Source of the DNA: an uncultured Desulfovibrio sp.
GTDB taxonomy: Bacteria > Desulfobacterota > Desulfovibrionia > Desulfovibrionales > Desulfovibrionaceae
Direction: 5' to 3'
DNA: 11,826 bases
NCBI GenBank assembly: GCA_947176055.1
Contig: CAMWPE010000055.1
Coordinates: 1 to 11,826 of the forward strand
Shown here: piece after piece, positions 5,838 to 11,826 of the stretch
Position numbering within the stretch: position 1 is the first letter of the stretch
Layout of the letters: each line of letters begins with the position of its first letter
Notes under the pieces: generated by a model
Database searches by the model: none
Told to the model about the DNA's origin: nothing
Seen by the model: only the letters and a program-made list of their open reading frames with translations
Program-made: the position numbers and the translations under genes

Positions 5838-8444
5838 ATGCGAGAATATCTGCGCCTGTTCCCGAAACCGTCGCGCTACGCCGCCATCGAAGACGGCGTA
5901 ATCCGCAAGGATCCGGCGACGGTCAAGTTGAAGATCGCCCTCGCCTTTCCGGATATGTACGAAATTGGCATGTCCTATCTGGGCCAGAAAATATTGCTGG
6001 AGATCGCGAACGCCAATCCCCGCTGGCTGGCCGAGCGCGTCATGGAGCCTGATCCGGAGACGGCGAAGGTCCTGCGGGAGAAAAACGCGCCCCTTTGCTC
6101 CCTCGAATCCGATATCCCCTTGCGGAATATGGACGCCGTATGTTTCTCCATCACGCATGAGCTATGTTACACCGATGTCCTGCATATGCTGGATCTCGCG
6201 AAAATCCCCGCAAGGCATGCCGCGAGACCGCAAAGTTTGAGGGAATGTCCCCTCGTTATCGCCGGCGGCGGCGCCCTGCTGGGAGCGGAGCCATTAATGC
6301 CTTTTCTGGATCTGGCTGTTCTAGGCGACGGCGAGGAAGTTTTTCCGGAAATTCTTGCCTCGCTGGAAACGGCCCTGGCTCAAGACTGGACCAGGGATCG
6401 CTTTCTCGGGGAAGTCGCGAAAATTCCAGGGGTTTATGTCCCGTCATTTTTCGAAGACGCGGGCGACGGCTCGCTCCGGCCCAACGATCCTGAATATCGC
6501 CCGGCCAGAAGAGTCGTGGCTGATCTGGACAAAGCCCGCTATCCGCGCCGCCAGATCCTGCCTGTGGGCGCCATTCATAATCGTTTGTCCCTGGAAATAG
6601 CCCGCGGTTGCTCGCGGGGTTGCCGCTTTTGCCACGCCGGCATGGTCTATCGCCCGGTGAGGGAAAGAAATCCTGAAAAGGCGCTGGCCATTCTGGACGA
6701 GTGTCTCCGGGAAACCGGTTTCGACGAGGTTTCCTTCCTTGCCTTGAGCGCCGGCGATTATTCGGCGTTGAAGACCGTCTGGCTTCGCGCGCATGATCGT
6801 TGCGCGAAAGATCAAATTTCCCTGGCCTTGCCGTCTTTGCGCGTAGGCTCCGTCGACGAAGAAATCATGGAAAAAATGGCGGATCTGCGCCGGACCGGTT
6901 GCACCCTCGCTCCGGAAGCCGGCAGCCAGCGATTGCGCGACGTTATCAACAAGGGCGTGACCGAAGACGATCTGCTGTTGCACGCGAGGAAATTGCTGGA
7001 GAACGGCTGGAGACATGCCAAGCTCTATTTTATGATCGGCCTGCCTACGGAAACCGACGAGGATCTGGCGGAAATAGCGAGGCTCTGCGCCAAAGCCAGA
7101 GACGCTGGCGGTCCGGGCGCTCCCAGGTTGCAAATAACCGCCGCCGTCTCCCCGTTCGTGCCAAAGCCCTTCACCCCATTCCAGTGGGAAGCGCAAATAA
7201 CGGGCGAGGAATTATACCGCCGCGTTTATTTTCTCCGGGATTTGATCAAAAAACAGAAATCCGTAGTCATGCGCTGGCATGATCCAAAAATAGCCTTTCT
7301 GGAAGGAACTCTCGCCAGGGCAGGACGGGAGGTCGCGAGCGCGGTCGAAAAAGCCTACGAGAAAGGGGCCCTGTATTGTTCATGGGTCGAGCATTTCAAC
7401 CTGGAGCCGTGGCTGGAGGCTTTCGCGGAATGCGGCATCGATCCCGTCGCTCTTATCGGCGCGCGGACGCCTGGCGCGAAATTGCCATGGAGTCACCTGA
7501 ACGCCGGCATTGACGAAAAATTCCTGCTCCGCGAGCGGGAAAAAGCCCTGCAAGGAGAAACTACTCCCGATTGCCGTTACCAGGGTTGCCAGGCTTGCGG
7601 AGCCTGCGACGGAGCGAAACCGTCGCTCCTGGCCCGAAGTCCCGATTCGGAGGACGAAATCAAAAACCGCCTGGTTTTTACAAAGCGCGATCAGGAATCG
7701 TCCGGTCCGGGGAAATTCAAGCAAATAAAACCGGCCGCCCAGACGCGCCCAAAAGTGGATCCTCGCCTTACAGCGAAAGTCGCCCGCTATCGCGTATGGC
7801 ACGGAAAATTAAATAATTTCGCGTGGGTAAGCAACCTGGAGTGGCAGACAATGCTGCGCAAATACGCGAGGCGCGCCGGCGTTCCGTTGGCGTTTTCGCA
7901 GGGTTTCCGGCCTATGCCGCTTATCTCTTTCGGGAGAGCCCTGCCCGTGGGCGTCGAGAGCGCGGCTGAATGGTTCGGCGTCGTTTTGCGCGAAAGACTC
8001 GACCCCGGCGAGTTGTGGGAGTTGTTAAATTCCCGTCTGCCTCCGGATCTCGCCGTCGCGAAAGCGGAGTTAATGGAAGAGAAAGGGGACTGGCCAATAT
8101 CCGTACGCGAAACTTTCGCGCTGGAGTTCGCGAGCGCCGTGGAGCGGGACAGAGCCGTCGCCTCCATCGCGGCCTTCGCGGCTTCCCAGGCGCGCCCCTG
8201 GAAGAAAGCGGGAAAAAAAGGCGAAAAAGAACTTGATATAAGGCCATGTTTGGGCAACTGGACGAAAGCCGGAGAAAAGAGTATTGAAATTGTCGCGGAC
8301 TGGAGCCTGACCTATATTTCGCCGCTGGCTTTAACCGGAGCTCTTCTGGAAAGCTCCGCGGCGGCGGAAAATCCGGCGGACAAAGTCAGGATCTTGAAAC
8401 TGGGGCAGGCATTCGGCGACGGCGAATCGTTCGTCGCGTCGTAA
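5838..8444 (+). CDS. Radical SAM protein (TIGR03960 type) fused to a DUF2344 domain (TIGR03936 type)
   Basis: This 868-residue protein joins two uncharacterised families. Residues about 30–195 resemble a degenerate B12-binding domain, with ALAFPDMYEIGMSYLGQK early and LAVLGDGEEVFPEI at its end. The radical SAM core follows: IARGCSRGCRFCHAGMVYRP carries C258, C262 and C265 in the CX3CX2C arrangement that holds the 4Fe–4S cluster used to cleave S-adenosylmethionine. A second cluster, C579, C584, C587 and C590 (CX4CX2CX2C), ends this part and may bind metal or another Fe–S centre. Residues about 648–850 form the DUF2344 domain, seen elsewhere as a separate neighbouring gene; note SQGFRPMPLISFGRALPVGV. 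Substrate and reaction are unknown; a role in RNA or ribosome modification is only a guess. The N-terminus fits the family, so the ATG at 5838 is likely right, yet no Shine-Dalgarno precedes it. Confidence 0.92.
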   Translation: MREYLRLFPKPSRYAAIEDGVIRKDPATVKLKIALAFPDMYEIGMSYLGQKILLEIANANPRWLAERVMEPDPETAKVLREKNAPLCSLESDIPLRNMDAVCFSITHELCYTDVLHMLDLAKIPARHAARPQSLRECPLVIAGGGALLGAEPLMPFLDLAVLGDGEEVFPEILASLETALAQDWTRDRFLGEVAKIPGVYVPSFFEDAGDGSLRPNDPEYRPARRVVADLDKARYPRRQILPVGAIHNRLSLEIARGCSRGCRFCHAGMVYRPVRERNPEKALAILDECLRETGFDEVSFLALSAGDYSALKTVWLRAHDRCAKDQISLALPSLRVGSVDEEIMEKMADLRRTGCTLAPEAGSQRLRDVINKGVTEDDLLLHARKLLENGWRHAKLYFMIGLPTETDEDLAEIARLCAKARDAGGPGAPRLQITAAVSPFVPKPFTPFQWEAQITGEELYRRVYFLRDLIKKQKSVVMRWHDPKIAFLEGTLARAGREVASAVEKAYEKGALYCSWVEHFNLEPWLEAFAECGIDPVALIGARTPGAKLPWSHLNAGIDEKFLLREREKALQGETTPDCRYQGCQACGACDGAKPSLLARSPDSEDEIKNRLVFTKRDQESSGPGKFKQIKPAAQTRPKVDPRLTAKVARYRVWHGKLNNFAWVSNLEWQTMLRKYARRAGVPLAFSQGFRPMPLISFGRALPVGVESAAEWFGVVLRERLDPGELWELLNSRLPPDLAVAKAELMEEKGDWPISVRETFALEFASAVERDRAVASIAAFAASQARPWKKAGKKGEKELDIRPCLGNWTKAGEKSIEIVADWSLTYISPLALTGALLESSAAAENPADKVRILKLGQAFGDGESFVAS

Positions 8445-8471
8445 CGCTCGCTGAACCAGGACAGTATAACC

Positions 8472-8476
8472 GGAGG
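8472..8476 (+). promoter_or_regulatory. Strong ribosome binding site of the small acidic gene
   Basis: GGAGG lies seven bases before the ATG at 8484. It is the main evidence that the short reading frame is translated, and it favours 8484 over the in-frame ATG at 8493. Confidence 0.75.
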
Positions 8477-8483
8477 CGATCAT

Positions 8484-8699
8484 ATGGGCCGGATGCTCGA
8501 TTTTGAGGACGAGCCTTTCGAAGAAAAAGTCAAGACGCTGGAGGACGAAGAGCTTCTGGAGATCTGGGCCGAAAGTCAGCAGGCGGAGCAATCGCTTTTA
8601 GCCCAGTTTCCGGACGCCGAATTGCTTCCTAAAACTTGCGAGCAGGTTATTGTGACCGAGCTTTTCATCCGCGCCAGCCGTCGGCTGGGGCGTTGCTAA
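8484..8699 (+). CDS. Small acidic protein of unknown function
   Basis: A 71-codon frame begins with a well-placed GGAGG site 39 bases after the radical SAM gene, so the two are probably cotranscribed. I do not recognise the family. The N-terminal half is strongly acidic (DFEDEPFEEKVKTLEDEELL, residues 6–25) and looks helical, followed by EIWAESQQAEQSLLAQF. The C-terminus turns basic (IRASRRLGRC) and ends in cysteine; another cysteine is at about residue 53. There is no signal peptide, membrane helix or metal motif. The charge layout would suit a protein-binding helical partner, but this is speculation. It converges with the YHS-domain gene on the other strand, with only 9 bases between the two stops. 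Being real is supported by the ribosome binding site, spacing and biased composition; conservation could not be tested. Confidence 0.7.
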   Translation: MGRMLDFEDEPFEEKVKTLEDEELLEIWAESQQAEQSLLAQFPDAELLPKTCEQVIVTELFIRASRRLGRC

Positions 8700-8708
8700 A
8701 AACAGGAG

Positions 8709-9005
8709 CTACTTTTCGCCGTCGTCCAGAATTTTTCGCCCATTTTCCAGACGACGCAAAAACTTGTCCCGGCAGTCGTAACCGCAAAAATAATAGATCT
8801 GATCCCCGTCGCGAGCGGAGATCGACTGATCGATGGGCACATAGACGCCGCATTCGGGATCTTTCGCCATTTCCCCCGCGGCTACCTTGCGATCAACTTC
8901 TTCCTTTTCTTCCTTGTCCCGCTGTTTAAGTCTTTTAAACCAGTCGTTGGCGATTAGTTTGTAAAGGACGTAAATCGCCGCCAGAATGAGAATGATTCTT
9001 AACAT
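8709..9005 (-). CDS. Small membrane-anchored YHS/TRASH-type protein (PP0621-like)
   Basis: The 98-residue product has one N-terminal membrane helix (LRIILILAAIYVLYKLIA, residues 2–19), a charged linker rich in Lys and Glu (22–40), and a short cysteine domain: MAKDPECGVYVP (46–57) and YYFCGYDCRDKFL (71–83). C52, C74 and C78 with the DPxCG and FCxxxC pattern are typical of YHS/TRASH-like metal-binding modules and of the small PP0621-type membrane proteins. It probably sits in the inner membrane; which side the metal site faces is not clear, and no function is established. The reading frame extends further upstream to 9242, but that part is antisense-like, Arg/Gly-rich sequence overlapping folK. 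The ATG at 9005 has GGAG (9015–9012) six bases before it and starts right at the helix, so I chose it. It lies 37 bases after folK and is probably in the same transcript. Confidence 0.85.
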   Translation of the reverse strand: MLRIILILAAIYVLYKLIANDWFKRLKQRDKEEKEEVDRKVAAGEMAKDPECGVYVPIDQSISARDGDQIYYFCGYDCRDKFLRRLENGRKILDDGEK

Positions 9006-9042
9006 ATTATTCTCCGGAAACGCGGGAAACAGGGAAACTGCC

Positions 9043-9627
9043 TTATCGCGTTTGATCGCGCCCGGGAGCGCCCGTTCCGGTTGGCAATCGCCCCGCCCCG
9101 CGGGGACATATTTTATATCTGACCCCGTCCTGATAGAGCCTGTTTCCCTCGCGGCGCCAGACAAGGGCGAAGAGCGCGTCCAGCGGCGAGCGGCCGCCGA
9201 TCTTGAGTCCGGGATTAAGTTCGAGCAGGGGAACCAGGACAAAAGCCCGCGTTAGGGCGCGAGGATGGGGCACAAGGCATTCCCGCCGCGCGGTCTCAAT
9301 TTCGCCGAAAACCAACAAATCGACATCGATCGCCCGGGGTCCGCCGCGCGGAACATTCTCCCTTGTTCTGCCGCCCCTTTTTTCAATCTCCAGCAAAGCG
9401 TCGAGCAAACTTTCCGGCGTCCAGGAGTCGGCCGGACGGACGGCGACGACCGCGTTCGCGAACCAGGGCTGATTCCTGTAATCCTGCGGCTCTGTCAGGT
9501 AAAGCGAGGAACCGGCGACAAATTCGATACCGGGCAATCGTCCGATTTCGTCTATAGCCGCCTCGATTCGCCGCTCCTTGTCCGGAAAATTGGATCCAAG
9601 CCCAATATAAGCCAGTTCGTCGCTCAT
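9043..9627 (-). CDS. folK: 2-amino-4-hydroxy-6-hydroxymethyldihydropteridine pyrophosphokinase (HPPK)
   Basis: FolK transfers pyrophosphate from ATP to 6-hydroxymethyl-7,8-dihydropterin, the step before dihydropteroate synthase in folate synthesis, in the cytoplasm. The family pattern is complete: YIGLGSNFPDKERRI (7–21), SSLYLTEPQDYRNQPWFANAV (40–60 region), IEKRGGRTRENVPRGGPRAI (81–100), then the Mg-binding D101 and D103 in DVDLLVFGE, and VPHPRALTRAFVLVPLLEL (119–137). At 194 residues it is about 30 longer than a compact HPPK such as the E. coli enzyme (159). The extra part is a C-terminal tail from about residue 163, rich in Arg, Gly and Pro, without a motif I know. The ATG at 9627 fits the family start. 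A fair promoter lies upstream (9688–9715), and a tiny leader frame ends across this start codon. Confidence 0.95.
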   Translation of the reverse strand: MSDELAYIGLGSNFPDKERRIEAAIDEIGRLPGIEFVAGSSLYLTEPQDYRNQPWFANAVVAVRPADSWTPESLLDALLEIEKRGGRTRENVPRGGPRAIDVDLLVFGEIETARRECLVPHPRALTRAFVLVPLLELNPGLKIGGRSPLDALFALVWRREGNRLYQDGVRYKICPRGAGRLPTGTGAPGRDQTR

Positions 9628-9674
9628 GACCAGTGCAGCCTTTCCGCCAACCAGCGCCTCATCTTCGCTTCCAT
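9624..9674 (-). CDS. Possible 16-codon leader peptide overlapping the folK start
   Basis: From the ATG at 9674 a frame of 16 codons (MEAKMRRWLAERLHWS) ends in a TGA that shares ATGA with the folK start codon. A second in-frame ATG at 9662 is preceded by GGAAG at a useful distance. The geometry would allow translational coupling into folK, whose own ribosome binding site is weak (GGAAAGG, 11 bases away). It may equally be chance, since a frame this short carries no statistical weight. Confidence 0.3.
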   Translation of the reverse strand: MEAKMRRWLAERLHWS

Positions 9675-9687
9675 CCCTTTATTCGCT

Positions 9688-9715
9688 ATTACAGCCGGAG
9701 AGGGAGGGATGTCAA
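9688..9715 (-). promoter_or_regulatory. Sigma-70 promoter of folK
   Basis: On the minus strand, TTGACA (9715–9710), a perfect -35 box, is followed by a 16-base spacer and TGTAAT (9693–9688), matching the -10 consensus at five of six positions. The predicted start is near 9681, giving a leader of about 54 bases before folK. It is probably also the promoter for the YHS-type gene downstream. Confidence 0.7.
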
Positions 9716-9733
9716 ATCCGGCTTTTCCTCGCC

Positions 9734-9762
9734 TTGCGCGTCGCGGCGCTTGAGATTATGCT
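9734..9762 (+). promoter_or_regulatory. Possible promoter giving a leaderless xerD transcript
   Basis: TTGCGC (9734–9739), a 17-base spacer and TATGCT (9757–9762) form a moderate promoter match (three and four of six positions). The normal distance from the -10 box places the transcription start exactly on the A of the xerD ATG at 9769. No Shine-Dalgarno precedes that ATG, which fits a leaderless message. Confidence 0.4.
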
Positions 9763-9768
9763 CGGCCT

Positions 9769-10692
9769 ATGACTCAATCCCGCGCGAACCCGGTCCCCGC
9801 CAGCCTGATCCGGCCCTGGCTTGATTTTCTGCTCGCCCAGAAAGGGCTCTCCGCGAACACCGCGGAAGCCTATGGCCAGGATCTGGACAATTTCCTTATA
9901 TTTTTAATTGAGCTGGACGGCGAAGAGGCTTCGTTCATCGAGGTTAAACCGGAGACAATACTGCTTTACATGGCCTGGCAAAGGGCGAAAGATAACGCGG
10001 CGACCACAATCAAGCGGCGTTTGTCGGCCCTGAAATCGTTTTACGGCTATCTGCTGGACGAAGAGCTGATTTCCCAAAGTCCGGTCGCGTTGCTGGACAG
10101 TCCCAAAAAGCCCTTTTGCCTGCCGGATGTGTTAAGCCGCGAGGAGATAGTCAAAATCCTCGACTCGCCGCGTCTGGACAAACGCGGAGGCTTTCGCGAT
10201 CGTTGCGTCCTGGAATTGCTATACGCCTGCGGTTTGCGCGCGTCCGAACTGACCGGGTTGAGGTTGCCCAATCTCGACGCGCAAAGAGGCGTGATCTCTG
10301 TTTGGGGAAAAGGCGCGAAAGAAAGATTCGTCCCCATGCACTCCCTTATGCGGGATCTGTTGCTGGAATACCTTGAAAAATGGCGCCCGCTTTTTCATCC
10401 CGCCGAAGACTATGTTTTTCTAAATCCGTCCGGCAAAGGACTGACGCGGCAGGCGATTTGGAAAACGATTCGCAAATACGCTCTGACGGCGGGAATCGCG
10501 AAAACAGTGTCTCCGCATACTTTTCGTCATTCATTCGCCACGCATCTGCTGGAGGGGGGAGCGGATTTGCGCGTCGCGCAATTATTGCTGGGCCACGCCT
10601 CCATCGCGGCCACGCAAATATACACGCATGTGGAAGCGTCGAGGCTGATCGCCATTCATAAAAAATTCCATCCCCGCAATTACGATAAATGA
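9769..10692 (+). CDS. xerD: Site-specific tyrosine recombinase XerD
   Basis: At 307 residues this is the size of chromosomal Xer recombinases (XerD of E. coli is 298). Residues about 14–100 form the SAM-like DNA-binding N-domain, with LAQKGLSANTAEAYGQDL (22–39). The catalytic domain has every active residue: R157 in ACGLRASELTGL, K181 in GKGAKERFVPMH, H250 and R253 in HTFRHSFATHLLEGG, H276 in LLLGHASIAATQIYTHV, and the nucleophile Y285. The C-terminus ends HKKFHPRNYDK, close to the HHPRA end of XerD proteins, which favours XerD over XerC. It acts with a partner Xer protein at dif, under FtsK control, to resolve chromosome dimers. No other ATG is available nearby, so 9769 is taken despite the lack of a ribosome binding site. 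The stop overlaps the next gene's start in ATGA. It is a housekeeping recombinase and not evidence of a mobile element. Confidence 0.93.
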   Translation: MTQSRANPVPASLIRPWLDFLLAQKGLSANTAEAYGQDLDNFLIFLIELDGEEASFIEVKPETILLYMAWQRAKDNAATTIKRRLSALKSFYGYLLDEELISQSPVALLDSPKKPFCLPDVLSREEIVKILDSPRLDKRGGFRDRCVLELLYACGLRASELTGLRLPNLDAQRGVISVWGKGAKERFVPMHSLMRDLLLEYLEKWRPLFHPAEDYVFLNPSGKGLTRQAIWKTIRKYALTAGIAKTVSPHTFRHSFATHLLEGGADLRVAQLLLGHASIAATQIYTHVEASRLIAIHKKFHPRNYDK

Positions 10693-11826
10693 GCGCGCTT
10701 ATAACCTGTCACGCCAACGCGGACGCGGACTCCCTCTCCGCCATGCTGGCCGCGCGTCGTTTCTACGATTCTCCGACGCTGCTTTTTCCGGGCACGCAGG
10801 AAGCGAACATAGCCCGGGTTTACGAAAAGCTGGACAAAAAATTATACAACTTCGCGGATCCGCAAAATATCGACTGGAACGCCTATGACACGCTGGTAAT
10901 CGTCGATACCCGCCAAAAGGGACGGCTGAAACACGTCCGGCCGTTGCTGGAAAAAGAAGGCGTAAGGACAGAAATCTGGGATCATCATCCTCCCGCGCCG
11001 GACGATATCCCCGCTTCCATGCTTTTCGATTTCCGGACCGGAGCGGTTACTTCGGCGCTCTGTCTCGCGCTGAAAGAAAAAAAGGCGAAGCTTACCCCGG
11101 AAGAGGCTGCCTTGCTGGGGCTTGGCATATACGGAGACACCGGCTCCTTTACCTATTCGTCCACCAGCGTTGACGACTACCTGGCGGCCGCGTGGTTGCT
11201 CGAGCAGGGCATGGACGTAAACGCGATCAACGAAATGGCCTCGCGCGAGCTGGACAGCGCTCAAATTCACGCCCTGAACAGCCTGCTGGAATCCGCGCAA
11301 ACCTATACTTTCAACAATATCAAGGTGGTGATAGCCGAAGCCGCTATTGATCACTATCTGGGGGATTTCGCGTATCTCGCCCACAAGCTCATGGAAATGG
11401 AAAAATTTCCGGTCCTCTTTGCCCTTGGGCTAATGGGCGACAGGATTCAGATTGTGGCGCGAAGCCGCGTCGACGCGATCAATGTGGGCGAAATATGCAA
11501 GGAACTTGGCGGCGGCGGCCACGCTTACGCCGCTTCCGCCGCTCCGCGCTCCATGATGGCCGCCGAAGCGCGGGATTTGATTTTGCGGCGCCTGGCGGAG
11601 CAACAAAAGCCGGAGGAGACAGCCCGCGACTATATGTCCTCGCCGGCGATCGGCGTGGAGACGGACGCGACCATGCGCGAGGCCGACGAAATAATGCTTC
11701 ATTTTGGGCTCAAAGCCGCGCCGGTTTTCAAAAAGGGAACGCGGGAGTGCGCGGGATTGCTCGACGCGCAAACAGCGGCCAGGGCCGTGGCCCACGGATT
11801 GAGCGAAGAAAAAGTCGACGAATATA
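10689..11826 (+). CDS. DHH/DHHA1–CBS protein, probable tRNA nucleotidyltransferase/poly(A) polymerase, 3' end beyond the right edge
   Basis: The frame is open from the ATG at 10689 to the window end (379 codons). Residues 1–310 are a DHH/DHHA1 phosphoesterase module: ITCHANADADSLSAM (5–19) as first metal motif, VDTRQ near residue 76, the DHH triad D98-H99-H100 in WDHHPP, YGDTGSFTYSS (about 155–165), and GGGGHAYAAS with H278 as DHHA1 signature. After a short linker a CBS domain begins, YMSSPAIGVETDATMREADE (about 315–334). The order DHH–DHHA1–CBS continues, in several bacterial lineages including deltaproteobacteria and Aquifex, into a second CBS and a class II nucleotidyltransferase domain that adds A (or CCA) to tRNA 3' ends or makes poly(A). 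I infer that the missing part holds that domain. Its start overlaps the xerD stop (ATGA), so translation is likely coupled. Confidence 0.88.
   Translation, partial: MSALITCHANADADSLSAMLAARRFYDSPTLLFPGTQEANIARVYEKLDKKLYNFADPQNIDWNAYDTLVIVDTRQKGRLKHVRPLLEKEGVRTEIWDHHPPAPDDIPASMLFDFRTGAVTSALCLALKEKKAKLTPEEAALLGLGIYGDTGSFTYSSTSVDDYLAAAWLLEQGMDVNAINEMASRELDSAQIHALNSLLESAQTYTFNNIKVVIAEAAIDHYLGDFAYLAHKLMEMEKFPVLFALGLMGDRIQIVARSRVDAINVGEICKELGGGGHAYAASAAPRSMMAAEARDLILRRLAEQQKPEETARDYMSSPAIGVETDATMREADEIMLHFGLKAAPVFKKGTRECAGLLDAQTAARAVAHGLSEEKVDEY

Noticed and set aside
6444..7196. A 250-codon minus-strand frame inside the radical SAM gene
   Set aside because: Antisense to the radical SAM core; composition is shadow-like and no motif is visible.
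8709..9242. Longer 177-codon form of the YHS-type protein
   Set aside because: The first 79 codons overlap folK and read as non-coding Arg/Gly-rich sequence; the ATG at 9005 has a good ribosome site and begins the membrane helix.
9693..9723. AGCCGG/CCGGCT inverted repeat between folK and xerD as a terminator or operator
   Set aside because: Only 6 bp with a 19-base loop, overlapping the folK promoter; too weak to call.
9769..10692. Reading the tyrosine recombinase as a phage or integron integrase marking a mobile element
   Set aside because: Length, C-terminus and residues match housekeeping XerD; there is no flanking tRNA, attachment repeat, cassette or phage gene.
10842..11795. Minus-strand frames at 10842–11384 and 11430–11795
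   Set aside because: Antisense to the DHH–CBS gene, which has all its metal-binding motifs in one uninterrupted plus-strand frame.
1..11826. CRISPR arrays, insertion sequences, defence or toxin–antitoxin modules
   Set aside because: No regularly spaced repeats, transposase motifs or recognisable defence proteins were seen on either strand.

Overview
The window reads as ordinary bacterial chromosome, GC-rich and densely coded. It most likely comes from a deltaproteobacterium (Desulfobacterota), perhaps Desulfovibrionales-like. This rests on the combination of a radical SAM/DUF2344 fusion, a DHH–CBS protein of the tRNA nucleotidyltransferase/poly(A) polymerase type behind a XerD recombinase, and a DctPQM TRAP operon. 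The assignment is inference from gene content; no rRNA or other taxonomic marker is present.

Left part (1–1653): the minus strand holds an FAD-binding oxidoreductase of the glycolate/lactate oxidase type that runs off the left edge. Upstream of it, also on the minus strand, is a small signal recognition particle RNA gene (ffs) with a near-consensus sigma-70 promoter (TTGACA-17-TATATT) and its own intrinsic terminator. The rest, to 1653, is the leader of the next plus-strand gene, including a hairpin just upstream of its ribosome binding site.

Middle part (1654–5797): a stand-alone GT-B glycosyltransferase of the MJ1255/VC2487 type is followed, after a 152-base gap, by a complete TRAP transporter operon: periplasmic binding protein (dctP), small membrane subunit (dctQ) and large permease subunit (dctM). 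A 9-bp hairpin lies between dctP and dctQ. The transporter imports a small organic acid by ion symport; the substrate cannot be read from the sequence.

Right part (5838–11826): first comes a large radical SAM protein with a degenerate B12-binding-like N-terminus, a second cysteine cluster and a fused DUF2344 domain. A small acidic protein of unknown function follows. Two minus-strand genes come next: folK (folate synthesis) and, downstream of it, a small membrane-anchored YHS/TRASH-type protein. From the divergent promoter region beyond folK, xerD and a DHH–CBS protein (C-terminus outside the window) run on the plus strand with a 4-base ATGA overlap.

I see no CRISPR array, insertion sequence, prophage, tRNA or rRNA. 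The items most worth a second look are the uncharacterised radical SAM/DUF2344 fusion with its small acidic neighbour, the regulatory layout between folK and xerD (possible leaderless xerD, 16-codon leader ORF coupled to folK), and the coupled xerD/DHH–CBS pair. Nothing here is clearly a new defence or mobile system.
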